DNA of 64,000 nt from Asterella californica (GCA_036924285.1 JAYKYS010000009.1:2294001-2358000), one strand, 5' to 3'; shown: positions 23,336 through 33,765, numbered from the stretch's first letter. The notes: generated from the letters alone by a model not told the origin. Translations and numbers: made by a program.

Positions 23336-23689
23336 AGTTCAGAGGAAATATTCTTCAACGGCAAAGAGGTAATTGGCTGTAAAATTGTCAAATGTAACTT
23401 TGTATATAAGCGTGACTCATTATGGATAGCGTTTGTGACTGGACATCATGATTTTATCATTGAATTTTTTTTCAGTTTGTACACCCAAGATAATACTCAG
23501 AGCAATGAGGAATCCATTGCAAAAAAAATGAGCAAAACGAGTGAAGAGTCGTTAAGGAAAAGCACGCGGCGTTCTCCTGAGGTACCTCTTGAGATGTCTG
23601 CATGAAACACTGGTCGAGGTCTGGATGAAGTCGTTACTCACTCGCACAGATCTATAATCTTTTAGAAGATTCTTAACTTTGACACCCCC
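23336..23689. mobile_element. MITE with TA target duplication, copy 1 (354 bp)
   Basis: The left end GGGGTGTCAAAGTTCAGA and the inverse right end TCTTAACTTTGACACCCCC form terminal inverted repeats, flanked by TA (23334-23335 and 23690-23691). Copy 2 at 33400-33765 matches it throughout in the same orientation. The TA duplication points to the Tc1/mariner superfamily. No coding capacity. Confidence 0.85.
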
Positions 23690-23691
23690 TA

Positions 23692-24650
23692 ATATATCCA
23701 AAGGAGGAGGCAGAGGAGCAAGGCCCGCGGTCGAAAATAGAACCCTCCCGCAAGTGGGTTTTTAAGGTGAGGAGGCCCGACTTAACTCGACGTCATAGAA
23801 CTAGGAAACTACCAAAGACAAGAGACTGATAAGAAGCATTTGGTATTTCGACTACAACGAGCAGAAAGACATAGGTGCCAATCAGACTAAATTGCATAAG
23901 CACACACTAAGCTCAGCAGTCTAAGAACTTGGACAAGCAAAAGGACTAAGGGGATGCACGATCATAGAGGAAGATCTAGAGAAGGAGAGCCCGAAGTTGC
24001 TTGAGGAGTTGAGTAAGTTTGTGCTGTTTTATCCGAGGGACGTTGTCAAATGATAAAATTATAGAGAATAAAGCAGCTGGTACCAAATATCCTGAAGACG
24101 CTGTCGGGGAGCATAGTGTTGAAAGTGCAAGATACATCTATGTTTCCAACAGATGCGTCACATCGTACAAAAGAGCAGTAAGAGGAATCGGCGAGGCAAA
24201 GAATAGAGATAATGAATTTGGAGTAAAAGAGAAGGCAAGTGGTAAGCCAGAGAAAAGTGAACGAAGAGAGGAAGCAAAAGTGGGGATAAGGATGGAGAGG
24301 AGGGCAAAAATAGTAGATCATAGTGGCAAGCGAATGAGACAAAAGATGAGAATATGCATGAGGTCTTCAGACTGGCGTCCGCAGACAGAGCAAGAATGAT
24401 CTATTCGCAGGACCAAAGGAAGTCCGTGAATCCGTCAAGAAGACGTGATGTAATATTATACAAAAGAATAAGTCATCCCTGCGAAAGCAAGTGAATGCCG
24501 GTTGAACTGGACCCGGTGGAGAAGTCAAGCTCTGGCAAGGAGATGAAAACCTTGGGACAGAGAGAAAGGAGGTCGAGGAGACCAAGTAAAAGAGAGTGCA
24601 TAAGAACGTAGAGTGGCAGTGATCATGTGCGAGGAGAGTTGTCATGTCGA
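23692..24650. other. Intergenic DNA with an unassigned 126-codon frame
   Basis: An open frame at 24,019-24,399 (+) is Lys/Arg/Glu-rich and purine-biased. I recognise no domain, and composition alone could keep it open. No promoter or neighbour supports a gene. Confidence 0.3.
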
Positions 24651-25404
24651 TCTATTTTGCAGATGTATGCAGTTTAAAGACGCATGGATGAAGTTTTGGA
24701 GGTTCAATCACTTACAATAAAAAATAAGAGATATCTCAACTATCCAGACTCAGGTATGAGGGTTCTTGTAACCAACAGTTTCAAGAAGAAAGACCTTATT
24801 TATAACTAAAGATTGTTTGATAAAAAGAATATTCTCAAATAGACATTTTTCGGTTCTTTCGCTATGATTTTGATGTTTTAGATCCGTAAGAGTTCTAATT
24901 GGTTATGTCTGATTGTGGTAGCTAGTTTTAGCTAAGGGTTTGTACGTGGATGTTGTTTGGATTAGAGTTTAAATCGTGTGATACTGTTGCATCTTTTTGT
25001 TAATATAACAAAAAGATGTTTCTCTTGCTTTAAGTTACACTTCGATAATTTTGGGTCTAGGTTGGAGTTCGAAGACTTGCTTCAAGAGGTTGGAGGCAGA
25101 TCACATACCACTCGGGTTTGTTTTTCAGTTTTGTATCCACAGAGAAAAAAAAGAGTGTATATAAAGTGAGGGTTAAACATCTCATGAAGTTTGTGCTCGT
25201 GGTTGATTATTTCTCTCTTGCCTATGTCCAACACATTATATGTCCACTTGGACAACTTTCATGCAACATCAAATATGATATGGTGGTGAACTCAACGTGG
25301 AAGTCCGAGGTGGACATTTCTTCTGTGTTTGAATTGGAAGGAAAGATTGGCAATCATAAGTGAGGACGAGAATCGTGTTGGAGATAAAACTAGTGGTTCA
25401 AGTG

Positions 25405-25640
25405 GATTACAAAGGTGCAATTGGAGGCGGCTGCATTGATGTTTCAAGCATTCATATTGGCTTTACAACAACAAAAGGTTGATGAATGAAATAAATCCTT
25501 GGCAACAAAAGCGAACATTTGCTCGTGCGTTGACGAACGAGTACTTCTTGGAGTACCCATATCGAGTTAACAAGAAGTGATTCTTGGAGGGGGTTGAGCA
25601 ACCGATGAAGGACTTACAAGCTACAAAGCTAATCAATCTT
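25405..25640 (+). pseudogene. Residual gag fragment inside the deleted family-A element
   Basis: The DNA encodes VQLEAAALMFQAFILALQQQ, matching VQLDAATARLFQAFTLFLRQ of the edge copies. Further on, GACTTACAAGCTACAAAGC corresponds to the DLQAK segment near 63,283. Stops and missing sequence lie between. Confidence 0.6.
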
Positions 25641-25651
25641 TGTAGCTTGTA
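25615..25651. repeat. Perfect 14-bp inverted repeat, 9-nt loop
   Basis: TACAAGCTACAAAG (25615-25628) and CTTTGTAGCTTGTA (25638-25651) are exact inverse copies. The left arm belongs to the gag fragment; the right arm has no counterpart in the edge copies. Confidence 0.8.
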
Positions 25652-26058
25652 GCACTTCGTTTGCTTCATTTGGACAGTTAACAACGAAGTTATGAGAATC
25701 TGAAAAAAGAGAAAATCAAGCTAAGCCTCAACTTGTCGATGCTTATTAGGTATTTATGGTTCTTGGCACTATACTAAAGACACAAAGGGGTTGTTTTGTC
25801 GTAATCATAGTTGAATGCACATATTATGAAGAAGGATAAGGGGGCTAACTTGTACATGCGACATGTAAGCATATATTTTAGAGGATTGGGAGGTTAATGT
25901 ATGGATACAAGGTGTCGTTGGGTTCAGACGTGTACATGCTACACACTTGTTAAGACGGTTCGTGAAGAAGAGGATTGGGATGTGTGTTTTGAAGAAAACT
26001 GAGACGTAGTAAAGAGAAATTTGAGTGTTTCAATAATCTACGAAGGAGAGTTGGACCG

Positions 26059-26101
26059 TTCGGATCGTTCCAACTCTCCTTAGAAGTTGGAACGATCCGA
26101 A
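26059..26101. repeat. Perfect 17-bp inverted repeat, 9-nt loop, inside an LTR
   Basis: TTCGGATCGTTCCAACT (26059-26075) and its exact inverse (26085-26101). The corresponding LTR sites at about 61,165 and about 1,930 (minus) have the left arm in diverged form but no right arm. Confidence 0.85.
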
Positions 26102-27384
26102 CTATTTATCCTTAGATCCAGCAGGATGAGAACACAAAGTTCTTCAGGAATTGAAAATGATACGAAGTTTCATCGAGCAATTTGTGAGATGTGAGAGACA
26201 TTGACTCACAAGGAGAAGGTTTGCATCAATTTTTGTTCATTTGTGACGTAAAGATGCTTTGTTCTTCATGATCGGTGGATCAAGCTCTTCATTCCATAGT
26301 GTCAACCTCGAAGGAGTTTTCATCTACACATAGGAGAAGACCGTGCATGGATCATATTGTTTGGTGAGTGAAGTTTAATCGTAGGAGAACGTCAATTGTT
26401 TGTTTCTTACGACCAAATTGATGTGAGAAATATTGACTCTCTCTTGTCTTTGTTTCACACACGATATCTCTGCAGCCAAGAACCTCATATTTCTTGGATA
26501 ACTTTTACGTAAAATATAATAAGATAACATTAAAATTAGTTTTTAATATATGTTTGAAATTGTTCATCCATTAGCAAGTGTGTATGTGTTAATGCACTTT
26601 TTACAAGATGAGTATGCTCGAAAAAAACTAATGTGGAGACCATGTCTCATATGAAAACATTTATCGCTCAAACTGTTTACACGTTTGAATGAGCATTTCC
26701 ATGATCTTTATTTGATATCCATATCAACTTCTTGCTCATTTTGTACTCGAGGGTGTCATTTGAATACCTACACATTGTAGATGGATGTGTTGGCTCAAGA
26801 GATATATGAAGTTCTTGAAAGATCTTGTACATCAAAGAGATTGATATAACTGATGTATCACTGAAAGATATTTGTAGACACTAAGACTATGTCTTTTTGT
26901 TCAAAGCATTTGGAACAATTGGTTCATCATTTGAAGAGAAAGAATATGAGAGGTTAGTAAGAGTGGACGCGCCTTGATCTTCATTGAACTTTAGCAAGTT
27001 CATAACTTTCTCTTTAATAATAATCCCATATGGAGTAATGTGTCTCAGTTATGATAATGACAAGTGATATCTAGTACAAATGAAGTTCTTTTCTCTAATT
27101 ATTGTCTGATCTCAATATTATACGCAATATTATTGTTATACTTAAACTTTATCTATCAATATGTTATACCATGGATACTCTATATATGTTTACATTCTTA
27201 ATGATCATTCTTATAGTTCAAGCTTTAAATGATGAATGTGATGAGGAGGGTTGATTTTTTAAGTACAGCTCTTAAGGACACCAACATCATCCTCTTATTA
27301 ACGATCACATATGATTATCAATATGAGACCTCAATTAGAAAATGTTCGGAGAGCTATACACTAATGTGAGTCCAAGGTTGACAT

Positions 27385-27585
27385 ATGATAGTTAGAGACT
27401 TGAATCTAAAGATGTTGCGGATGAACGATTCTAGAGTGTGTGGCTCTTTGATCCAAGATTGTCGAGTAGATGGACATGACTTAAACTTTAACCTTGAACA
27501 TGCAAAATTATATTATTTTGGAATGATAGAAGATATTATCGAACTTGAATTTTACACAAGTATACTTCTTGTATATATGGTATAG
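27385..27585 (+). pseudogene. Possible CACTA (En/Spm) transposon fragment, DUF4216-like
   Basis: The 66-codon frame contains NDSRVCGSLIQDC and, near its end, YYFGMIEDIIELEFYTS. The second segment resembles the YYGxIxDIxELxY core of DUF4216, a domain encoded by plant CACTA transposons. The expected FKCxW continuation is absent and the frame ends soon after. Flanking sequence on both sides is AT-rich with many stops. The assignment is by motif memory only and needs a profile search. Confidence 0.4.
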
Positions 27586-27599
27586 GACCTAGCTCGGAG

Positions 27600-29640
27600 G
27601 TGATTGAGTTGCTTTAGGTCCATATGAATGTGCGCTCACTCGATAGAGCTAGTGACGATCAGTCTTTTTATGCACAATACACTAGACATCCTCATGGATA
27701 ATAATCATTTAATGAATACTTTAAAGTGCTATGTTATGTACGATAGAGCAATGTAGTGGTATACAACACTCTAGATGACGATAAACTTGATGTCTACATG
27801 TCATGTTATTATTTATATCGAAGCATGCACATGTATGGGATGTCTACAATCAGGGAAAAAGACATTGAATATCACGTGTAAGATGCAAACTTTAAGTCGC
27901 GAGTATATAATCTATAAACTACATGAGAAGTTCAGAATGACAGTTTTATATATTTTAATATATATTATACTTTACATTTAAAACATGAAAGATGTTTCTA
28001 ATTTAAGTTTATAAAACCATTATAGATGTTTCTATTTCAAAAGTACAAATCTTGCATTAAAATTTAGATAATTATCATAAATCATATATTTTAGATGGAG
28101 ATATGAATCTTTGAAAGATATTGCAGTGAAGATCTTGAAAAACTAATTTCAAAGATTTATAAAGAGAAATATAACTTAAAGTATCTTTTGATTTTGATAG
28201 ACAAAGGGGTGTTTTGAACATATAAGTAAAAGGTTTAAGTTTTAAAAGAATATTCATAACTAATTATAAAGGTATGGACATATATTTATATTTGTAGATA
28301 AGAAATAAAAATATGAAAAATCCGAACCCAAGAAATGTCAAATATGTAACAAAAAAGCATTGTAGTACTACTTAAGAAAACTTAAGATGCGAAAATATGA
28401 AAAATATTGCGATATTAAAAACATCCCAACTTTTGTAACAATAAACACAACGCATAGTCTATGATGTGAATATCATCACATATCTCTTCTGCAAGAAATA
28501 ATTTATGTATAATATACAAACTTATTAACATCACATATTTATGCTCCACATAATATCACAAAATGAATCTTCTTACTATATAGCTATCATGTGCTGCACA
28601 TTTACAGTGTGAAATGTATCATACATACACAATTTAAATTGTATCACATACTTTACAGTTCTGGTAGCATCACATGCGATTGATTTTGTATTACACATTT
28701 ACGAAATTCTCTTCTTGCATTCATGCATATTCACCTCCTCCAAAGTTTGAAAGAGAGATATATGCAAATGAGGTTTAAGTTATTACCCAACCATTTTCTT
28801 TGAAAGAGTTAAGTAATAAATTAATCTGTTGACTAATTGATCCTCCAAGGCACGTTTGGACACCTGTACTAATAAGTTCTGACTCCTTCTTCACATGTTC
28901 GTTCAACAAACATATAGCAATTAGAAAACAATTTAATTATATTATTTACGTAAGATATAATTATTATCTAACACATATATCTTTTTTATATCATTAAGAG
29001 AGCAAAAGTTTCCTAGAACTTAATCGAACATGCACTATTATGCATGCAAATAAGTAAGCACCCATGCATATTCACCACCTTCCAAGTCTTGAAGAGAAGA
29101 AATATACAAGGTATTTAATTTATGTCTTAATCCTTCTTCTTGTGAGAGTTGTGAAATTAGAAATGGTTTTACTCGTCGAGGGCAAAAGTCTTTATACTAG
29201 AAACATGTTTAATCTACGTGATTGGCTTACAGATTATGTGTAACTGCAGCAACCATGTGTAATCAAGTTAAGCAAGTGGCTTTTAATTTAGTAATTTTCA
29301 TTTAGTAATTTTAATCAATAAAGTAAATTTAAAAACTTTATAACTCTTTAAAATGTATACTCAAACCCAGTCGAGCAATCTTCCCCGTAAGTCTGCAGTT
29401 CATTTCATGTTGTTTAATGTACTTTTCACAAAACTCTTCTAACCCGTTGTGAGCCAATGACTCTTGATAATTTTGTTGCCTATGTAAACATTTATCATTT
29501 TCTTCTTCTCTGCGTGAAATACACTTTGCATGCATATTTATTCAATTTTATCAATAAAGGTTGACTTTGGTTATCGGATTAGATGTAGTTTTAGATTTGA
29601 ATGTAAAGTGATTTGGTTTGATAGAAAAGCGCGACGTAAT
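27600..29640. other. AT-rich DNA with two copies of a hairpin repeat
   Basis: No gene is recognised. Copies of the repeat family described at 50,880-51,920 occur at about 28,720-28,830 and 28,990-29,175. Shared landmarks are CATGCATATTCACC, AGCAAAAGTTTCCTAG and a TTTAAGTTATTACCC...GAGTTAAGTAATAAATTAA fold-back. Confidence 0.5.
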
Positions 29641-29990
29641 GAATATTCAACGAATGTGAAGACCCCATGAAACCAAAAAGAGAAAGAGGGATCCGAATGG
29701 CACGTTTCGCTTTTTGCTATGATGAATATTTCAATTTTTCTTTCTCTTTCAGACGATCGCAAAAAAGACGTTTCGATGTGGTTGTTGTCGTCGTGCCCGC
29801 CATTGTGTGTTTTTTCTGTCTTTTGTTTCTTCCGAGGGATTTTTTTTGCCGCAGTGTGCTATTTTCGATGCTTTGCTTGGAGAAAAGACCACGGTGGATC
29901 GTCGTTTATTCAGTAAAAAAAGTTGAAGTACAAGGGGGACATGGTCTTCATGCCATGTCACCTCGAGAAATACTACACTTATAGGTAGAC

Positions 29991-30035
29991 GTATATAAAA
30001 CTGTTAGAAGACTGTTTTATATACAATCTTCTAAC
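29991..30035. repeat. Two interlocked perfect inverted repeats (order A-B-A'-B')
   Basis: Arm A GTATATAAAAC (29991-30001), arm B GTTAGAAGA (30003-30011), A' GTTTTATATAC (30014-30024) and B' TCTTCTAAC (30027-30035). The arms alternate, so only one hairpin can form at a time unless a pseudoknot forms. The site is 313 bp beyond the stop codon of the HUH nuclease ORF. Confidence 0.85.
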
Positions 30036-30058
30036 TGCTCTGACCTCTACTAGTTCCT

Positions 30059-30132
30059 CTGTACTATGTACATCCCTAAAGTAGCCCGCATCTCTGCTAA
30101 TTTGTCTGTACTATGTACACTGCTAAAGTAGC
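30059..30132. repeat. Two iteron-like direct repeats, 27 bp, 47-bp period
   Basis: CTGTACTATGTACA followed by a CTAAAGTAGC block occurs at 30059-30085 and again at 30106-30132, 24 of 27 positions identical. Each contains the partly palindromic GTACTATGTAC. They lie between the interlocked inverted repeats and the HUH nuclease ORF, a layout like that of Rep-recognised origins; that role is inferred. Confidence 0.8.
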
Positions 30133-30347
30133 GGCAAACCTTGTCCTAAGTGCTGGACGGTCCATCGTTGCTCATTTCGTTTGTTTCACGGCACAAACAA
30201 TCAGAAAACAAGGAGACAACATACATAACGGAGCAAAACGTTGCAAGTGCAGACGAAACATAAAACTAACCTTCCGCGTGTCTGGTCGGTCATGTCACGA
30301 AGTAGTGCTCTACACAACGACATAAACTCAGGAAAAGCATGCTCAGA

Positions 30348-31220
30348 CTAGAACAACGGACAGCTTGGGTCCATCATGGGGGATGGTAAACTGAATAAGC
30401 GCTCCTCCCCGTCTGGACTTACTGCCTCGAAGTATCGTATGTGAGCTTGCTCGTTAGCAAAGAATATAGTATCTATGTCTCTCATAGTGATAGTCTCCGT
30501 ATGCACAATCGACTTCCACAATGCATCTCTTCTGACGCGCTGTATTCCGTTACTCATAAGCCAGCGGCAGGAAAGAGAGTACTTCCCTGATTGAACCATC
30601 GACCGCAATGAAGACCGTAATGTACTTCCAAGCGGATGCCTACACTTGTACTTGTTAAACTGCAAGGCTCTCTGCAGGACGTTGTTAGCATTAAGTTCCA
30701 CCTGGTTTTTTGTATCCGCTGCACCCAGGAGAGTGAAAAGCTCCTCCCCATCTGCAAGCATCGAATCAGTGATATTCTTCATACAAGACTGGTGATGAAC
30801 CTCAAACTTATCCTTGCAGTAACCGACCATACCCACAAAGGTATGGAGCCCTCGGTTGTTTAGCCTCTTCACACAAACCTTTGCGCCTAATGGTCTATTA
30901 GTTCCCTTCCAACCTAGAACGGTAACAAGTCTGTTCTTAACATCTAAAGGACTGGAAGCCCGCAAACATAATACTCCCTGTATGTGAATGTGCAAGAGAG
31001 CGCCGTCTCTCTCGACAAATATCAAACCGATCTCGCATTCGATCTGCAGAAAATTGCATAGCGGGCCCCAACAACAAAGATCAAGGTCGCCTCCAGTCGG
31101 ACGGATGATGACAGAATCCTCAAGACTTTTGCTTACTGTCTGTTTTCGAGGAACACTCGGATAGGTCGCAGCTCGCTTCGTGCGAGCAGCCTGTCGCATT
31201 TGCATTAGAAGGATAAGCAC
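30348..31220 (-). CDS. Replitron-like Rep-class HUH endonuclease (transposon-encoded), possibly 5'-incomplete
   Basis: This is a 290-residue open frame. Residues about 36-45 (DSVIIRPTGGD) begin a compact alpha/beta domain. LLHIHIQGVL carries the HUH motif (His77, His79; codons at 30,984-30,992), which would bind the metal. GLHTFVGMVGYCKDK carries a candidate catalytic tyrosine (Tyr134, codon 30,819-30,821), about 55 residues later as in single-Tyr HUH enzymes. A conserved-looking C-terminal part follows (LFTLLGAADTKNQVEL, LRSMVQSGKYSLSCRWLM). These features fit the HUH domain and C-terminal region of Replitrons, eukaryotic transposons that nick and rejoin single-stranded DNA. The spacing YCKDK differs from the usual YxxK, so one residue may be lost. 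The first Met is probably not native: an upstream frame overlaps it by 101 nt, shifted by one base. Helitron Rep is unlikely, as there is no helicase and only one Tyr. Confidence 0.7.
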   Translation of the reverse strand: MLILLMQMRQAARTKRAATYPSVPRKQTVSKSLEDSVIIRPTGGDLDLCCWGPLCNFLQIECEIGLIFVERDGALLHIHIQGVLCLRASSPLDVKNRLVTVLGWKGTNRPLGAKVCVKRLNNRGLHTFVGMVGYCKDKFEVHHQSCMKNITDSMLADGEELFTLLGAADTKNQVELNANNVLQRALQFNKYKCRHPLGSTLRSSLRSMVQSGKYSLSCRWLMSNGIQRVRRDALWKSIVHTETITMRDIDTIFFANEQAHIRYFEAVSPDGEERLFSLPSPMMDPSCPLF

Positions 31221-31497
31221 AGTACTTACAACCTATCTTGTAAATCTGAGTGTTGACAGTCCGGCAGATGCAGCTTACAAATTTCTCTCGGAAGACAGAA
31301 TAAACGACTGGCTTTAGACTGTCATTCTCTTCATGATGGATGTACTTCGGATAACAAAAGACGGTGGATCGACTATCCTTGAGAACCAGCCACAGATCTT
31401 TCGACTCCAGATATAAGAAAGGACCGATCAGACACTGCAAACACTCGATAGTCCACGAGAAAGCGTAAGAGATTTTGACGTAATCAGAGCCAGGCAA
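31120..31497 (-). pseudogene. Upstream N-terminal part of the HUH nuclease gene, in a shifted frame
   Basis: The 125-codon frame runs into the HUH ORF and overlaps it by 101 nt in another frame. It contains two close cysteine pairs (CICR and CKYC, 15 residues apart), possibly a small zinc-binding module ahead of the nuclease. Continuous reading into the nuclease requires skipping one base, so I infer a frameshift in this copy, or less likely a very short intron (a GTAAGTAC donor-like site lies in the overlap). The frame opens at an internal Met and may extend further upstream. Confidence 0.4.
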
Positions 31498-31909
31498 GAG
31501 GAATTCAGGTGACTTAAAGTAGAAACGGAAATCAACGTAAACGTAGTTCTTGCTGAAAAAAAAATTCTGCTCAGAAAAAAAAAATTAACGCGAAGAGAGT
31601 AAGTGAAAAGGAGGACGGATCGATGGAATAGCAAACCTATCTAACTACACTTGTAATCTTCGATACCATGGTTACAACAGACTTCGAGACTTGCTAACAC
31701 AGAAGCATGCGGATGGAAAACACAGGGGGACAAGTCTGACGATGCTGCTGAAGGGGTCGACGGTACGAGCAAAGGGTTGGACGGAACAGTATGATGAGGC
31801 AAGAGGCGTGGAGAGATTACTTCGGTGTCATCATTGATTCCATCATTCCATCCAAATTCAGTGATTATCGGATATATATACTGAAATACGGAAAACTAAG
31901 AACACAAGT

Positions 31910-33040
31910 ACCGTGAACGCCGACAACGAGATGCGAAGCATGCAAACAACGACGCAAACAAGATGTCAAACCCTCGACATGTATATGGCAGTAGCTTCGG
32001 TCATCCTCGCACGAAGATCGTAGCAACGTGAAAGCGAACAAACGGCATAGCCCTCTCTAGCAAGAACCATTCGTCAACCTTGCGCAAAGTCGCAAACACG
32101 ATAGGAAACGCGATACTGCAAGGAAAGCACAATCGAGCCGAACGCCTAAACCTACAGGTATAAGCGTTCATAAGAGCATGCCATCCGTGCAGAAAACCAC
32201 AAACATGCAAAGACGATAGCGACGACGGAAGTCAAACAAAATGACAATCGAAGCGAACGCATGAAGAACCGAGGACGCAAAGATACAAACACGATAGCGA
32301 CGGCAGATGTCGAAGAAGACGACATGAAGCTGCAAGAATCGAGATCATGGACACCGTTGAGGAAAATCGTGATACAACGCAAGGAACCGTGCAGGCATAT
32401 GCAGTCTGCTCGCGGAGCGAAGAAAAAACACGGTCCTCCTCCAATAAAGAGCGATCGAAGAGCAGCAACATGCAATACCGACGTCTAACATGCCGACGAT
32501 GCGAAATCTGAGTCAAAAGATCTCTCGATTGCTCAGTTTTCCTCGATAAGAGAACCGAGCAAACGAGAAAAGCATCACAGAAGTATCAGCACGTATCACA
32601 GCAGCAACTGACGAAAAAACGACAAATCGGTAATCACGACTACAATGAGCGAGCAGAAACACGAAAGCCTTGACAAACAACGATGAATCGCTGAGCAGCA
32701 GAAAATTCCTCGATCACAAAGACGAAAGAATCTAATGATTCAAAAGAAATAAGCCGACAGTCATTGCAGCAGATCCCCAACACGAGAGTAAACGACGATG
32801 CAAAGAAAAAACCAAGGAGGACGACGACGGCGACCAAGTGCGTCGTGAAGATGAAGCGGAAGACGCATGGTCCCAAAACCACGGCCTTGCTGTCCACACG
32901 TTGCAAAACGCATGCCGTCAAGACCGTGGTCCCGCCGTCCTTCGCCCTTCCATTTCTACATCTCACCTCGAGAAAAAAGACGTCTCGCTGCTGCCGAAAT
33001 GAGCGACGACAAATACGAGAAAAAAAATGACCGTTGAATT
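31910..33040. repeat. Degenerate CGA/ACG-rich tandem repeats upstream of the HUH nuclease gene
   Basis: Variants of AAACACGATAGCGACG recur near 32,095, 32,210 and 32,290, each followed by GAAGTC or GATGTCGAAG-type text and AACGCATGAAG. The region is less AT-rich than its surroundings. Long minus-strand frames (up to 108 codons) repeat the same hydrophobic pattern and are probably by-products. It resembles the 21.6-22.4 kb array in style but not clearly in sequence. Confidence 0.45.
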
Positions 33041-33399
33041 TTTGACCTCAAAGGTCCGCTAAGTCAACCGTCGATCAAGAAAAACCACTACACTTCTAGC
33101 TAACGTCTCCGAAATGCATTTCTCGCTTGGAGATGCTCATTTTCTTTCCAATGATTCGTCTAGGAAGAGTATGAGTGGAAGGTGTGTAACGAATCCAACC
33201 TGATACGTTCTTTTCGGGGATAGTTTAAGTTGGCATAAAAGAACATCAACTTAGACTAAAAATCTTCTGTCATCGTGAGTGGTTCCGTTCTAGTTCAAAA
33301 CATATATTTTCAGTTTAGTTGGGTCGCACCTTGAATGGTTCTGTTCGGAACCTAAAAAGGCCGAGTGCTAAGCGGGAGTCTAAGATTTAGCAGACAATA

Positions 33400-33765
33400 G
33401 GGGGTGTCAAAGTTAAGAGGAAAGATTCTTCAACGGCAAAGAGGTAACTGGCCGTAAAATTGTTACAGCTAAGTTTGTATAGAACCGCAGCTCATTCTGC
33501 ATCGCGTCTGTGACTGAAAATCAAGATTTTATCATTGATTGTTTTTTCATTTTTACACTGAAGATAAGTACTCTCCACAGCAGAAAATCTATTGCAAAAA
33601 AAAACAGAAAAACCAGTGAACACCCGTTAAGAAAATGCTTGTGGCGTTTTCCTGCGGGTACCTCTGGAGGTGCCCGCATGAAACACTGGCCGCAGTCTAA
33701 CCGAATCCGTAACTCACGCCCGCGGCTCTCGAATATTTCAGAATCATCTTAACTCTGACACCCCC
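33400..33765. mobile_element. MITE with TA target duplication, copy 2 (366 bp), in the FTSHI4 upstream region
   Basis: The ends GGGGGTGTCAAAGTTAAGA (33400-33418) and the inverse TCTTAACTCTGACACCCCC (33747-33765) match 18 of 19 and are flanked by TA. Internally it is colinear with 23336-23689. It contains an internal hairpin GCGGGTACCTC/GAGGTGCCCGC (about 33,654-33,679). It ends 228 bp before the FTSHI4 start codon, so it may supply part of the promoter or 5' leader. Confidence 0.9.

Larger units (their letters stand above)
24660..26520 (+). mobile_element. Internally deleted family-A LTR retrotransposon
   Basis: From 24,660 to about 25,280 the sequence matches the 3' half of the family-A LTR (for example TTGTGGTAGCTAGTTTTAGC-like text and TTGTACGTGGATGTTGTTTG). 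The 5' untranslated region and a gag-like fragment follow (about 25,300-25,640). From about 25,685 a second LTR copy in the same orientation starts and runs to about 26,520, ending after the CAGCCAAGAACCTCATATTT block. Thus LTR, gag start and LTR are present with pol deleted. Both LTRs are truncated and much more AT-rich than the edge copies, so this is the oldest member in the window. Confidence 0.7.

Noticed and set aside
24019..24399. A 126-codon Lys/Glu-rich ORF as a gene
   Set aside because: The purine-biased composition can keep the frame open; no domain, promoter context or related copy was seen.
30348..31220. Helitron Rep/helicase
   Set aside because: No helicase domain, only one candidate tyrosine, and no Helitron-type CTRR end with hairpin was found nearby.
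32152..32966. Minus-strand ORFs of about 107 codons as membrane proteins
   Set aside because: The hydrophobic pattern recurs with the CGA-rich tandem repeat and has no independent support.
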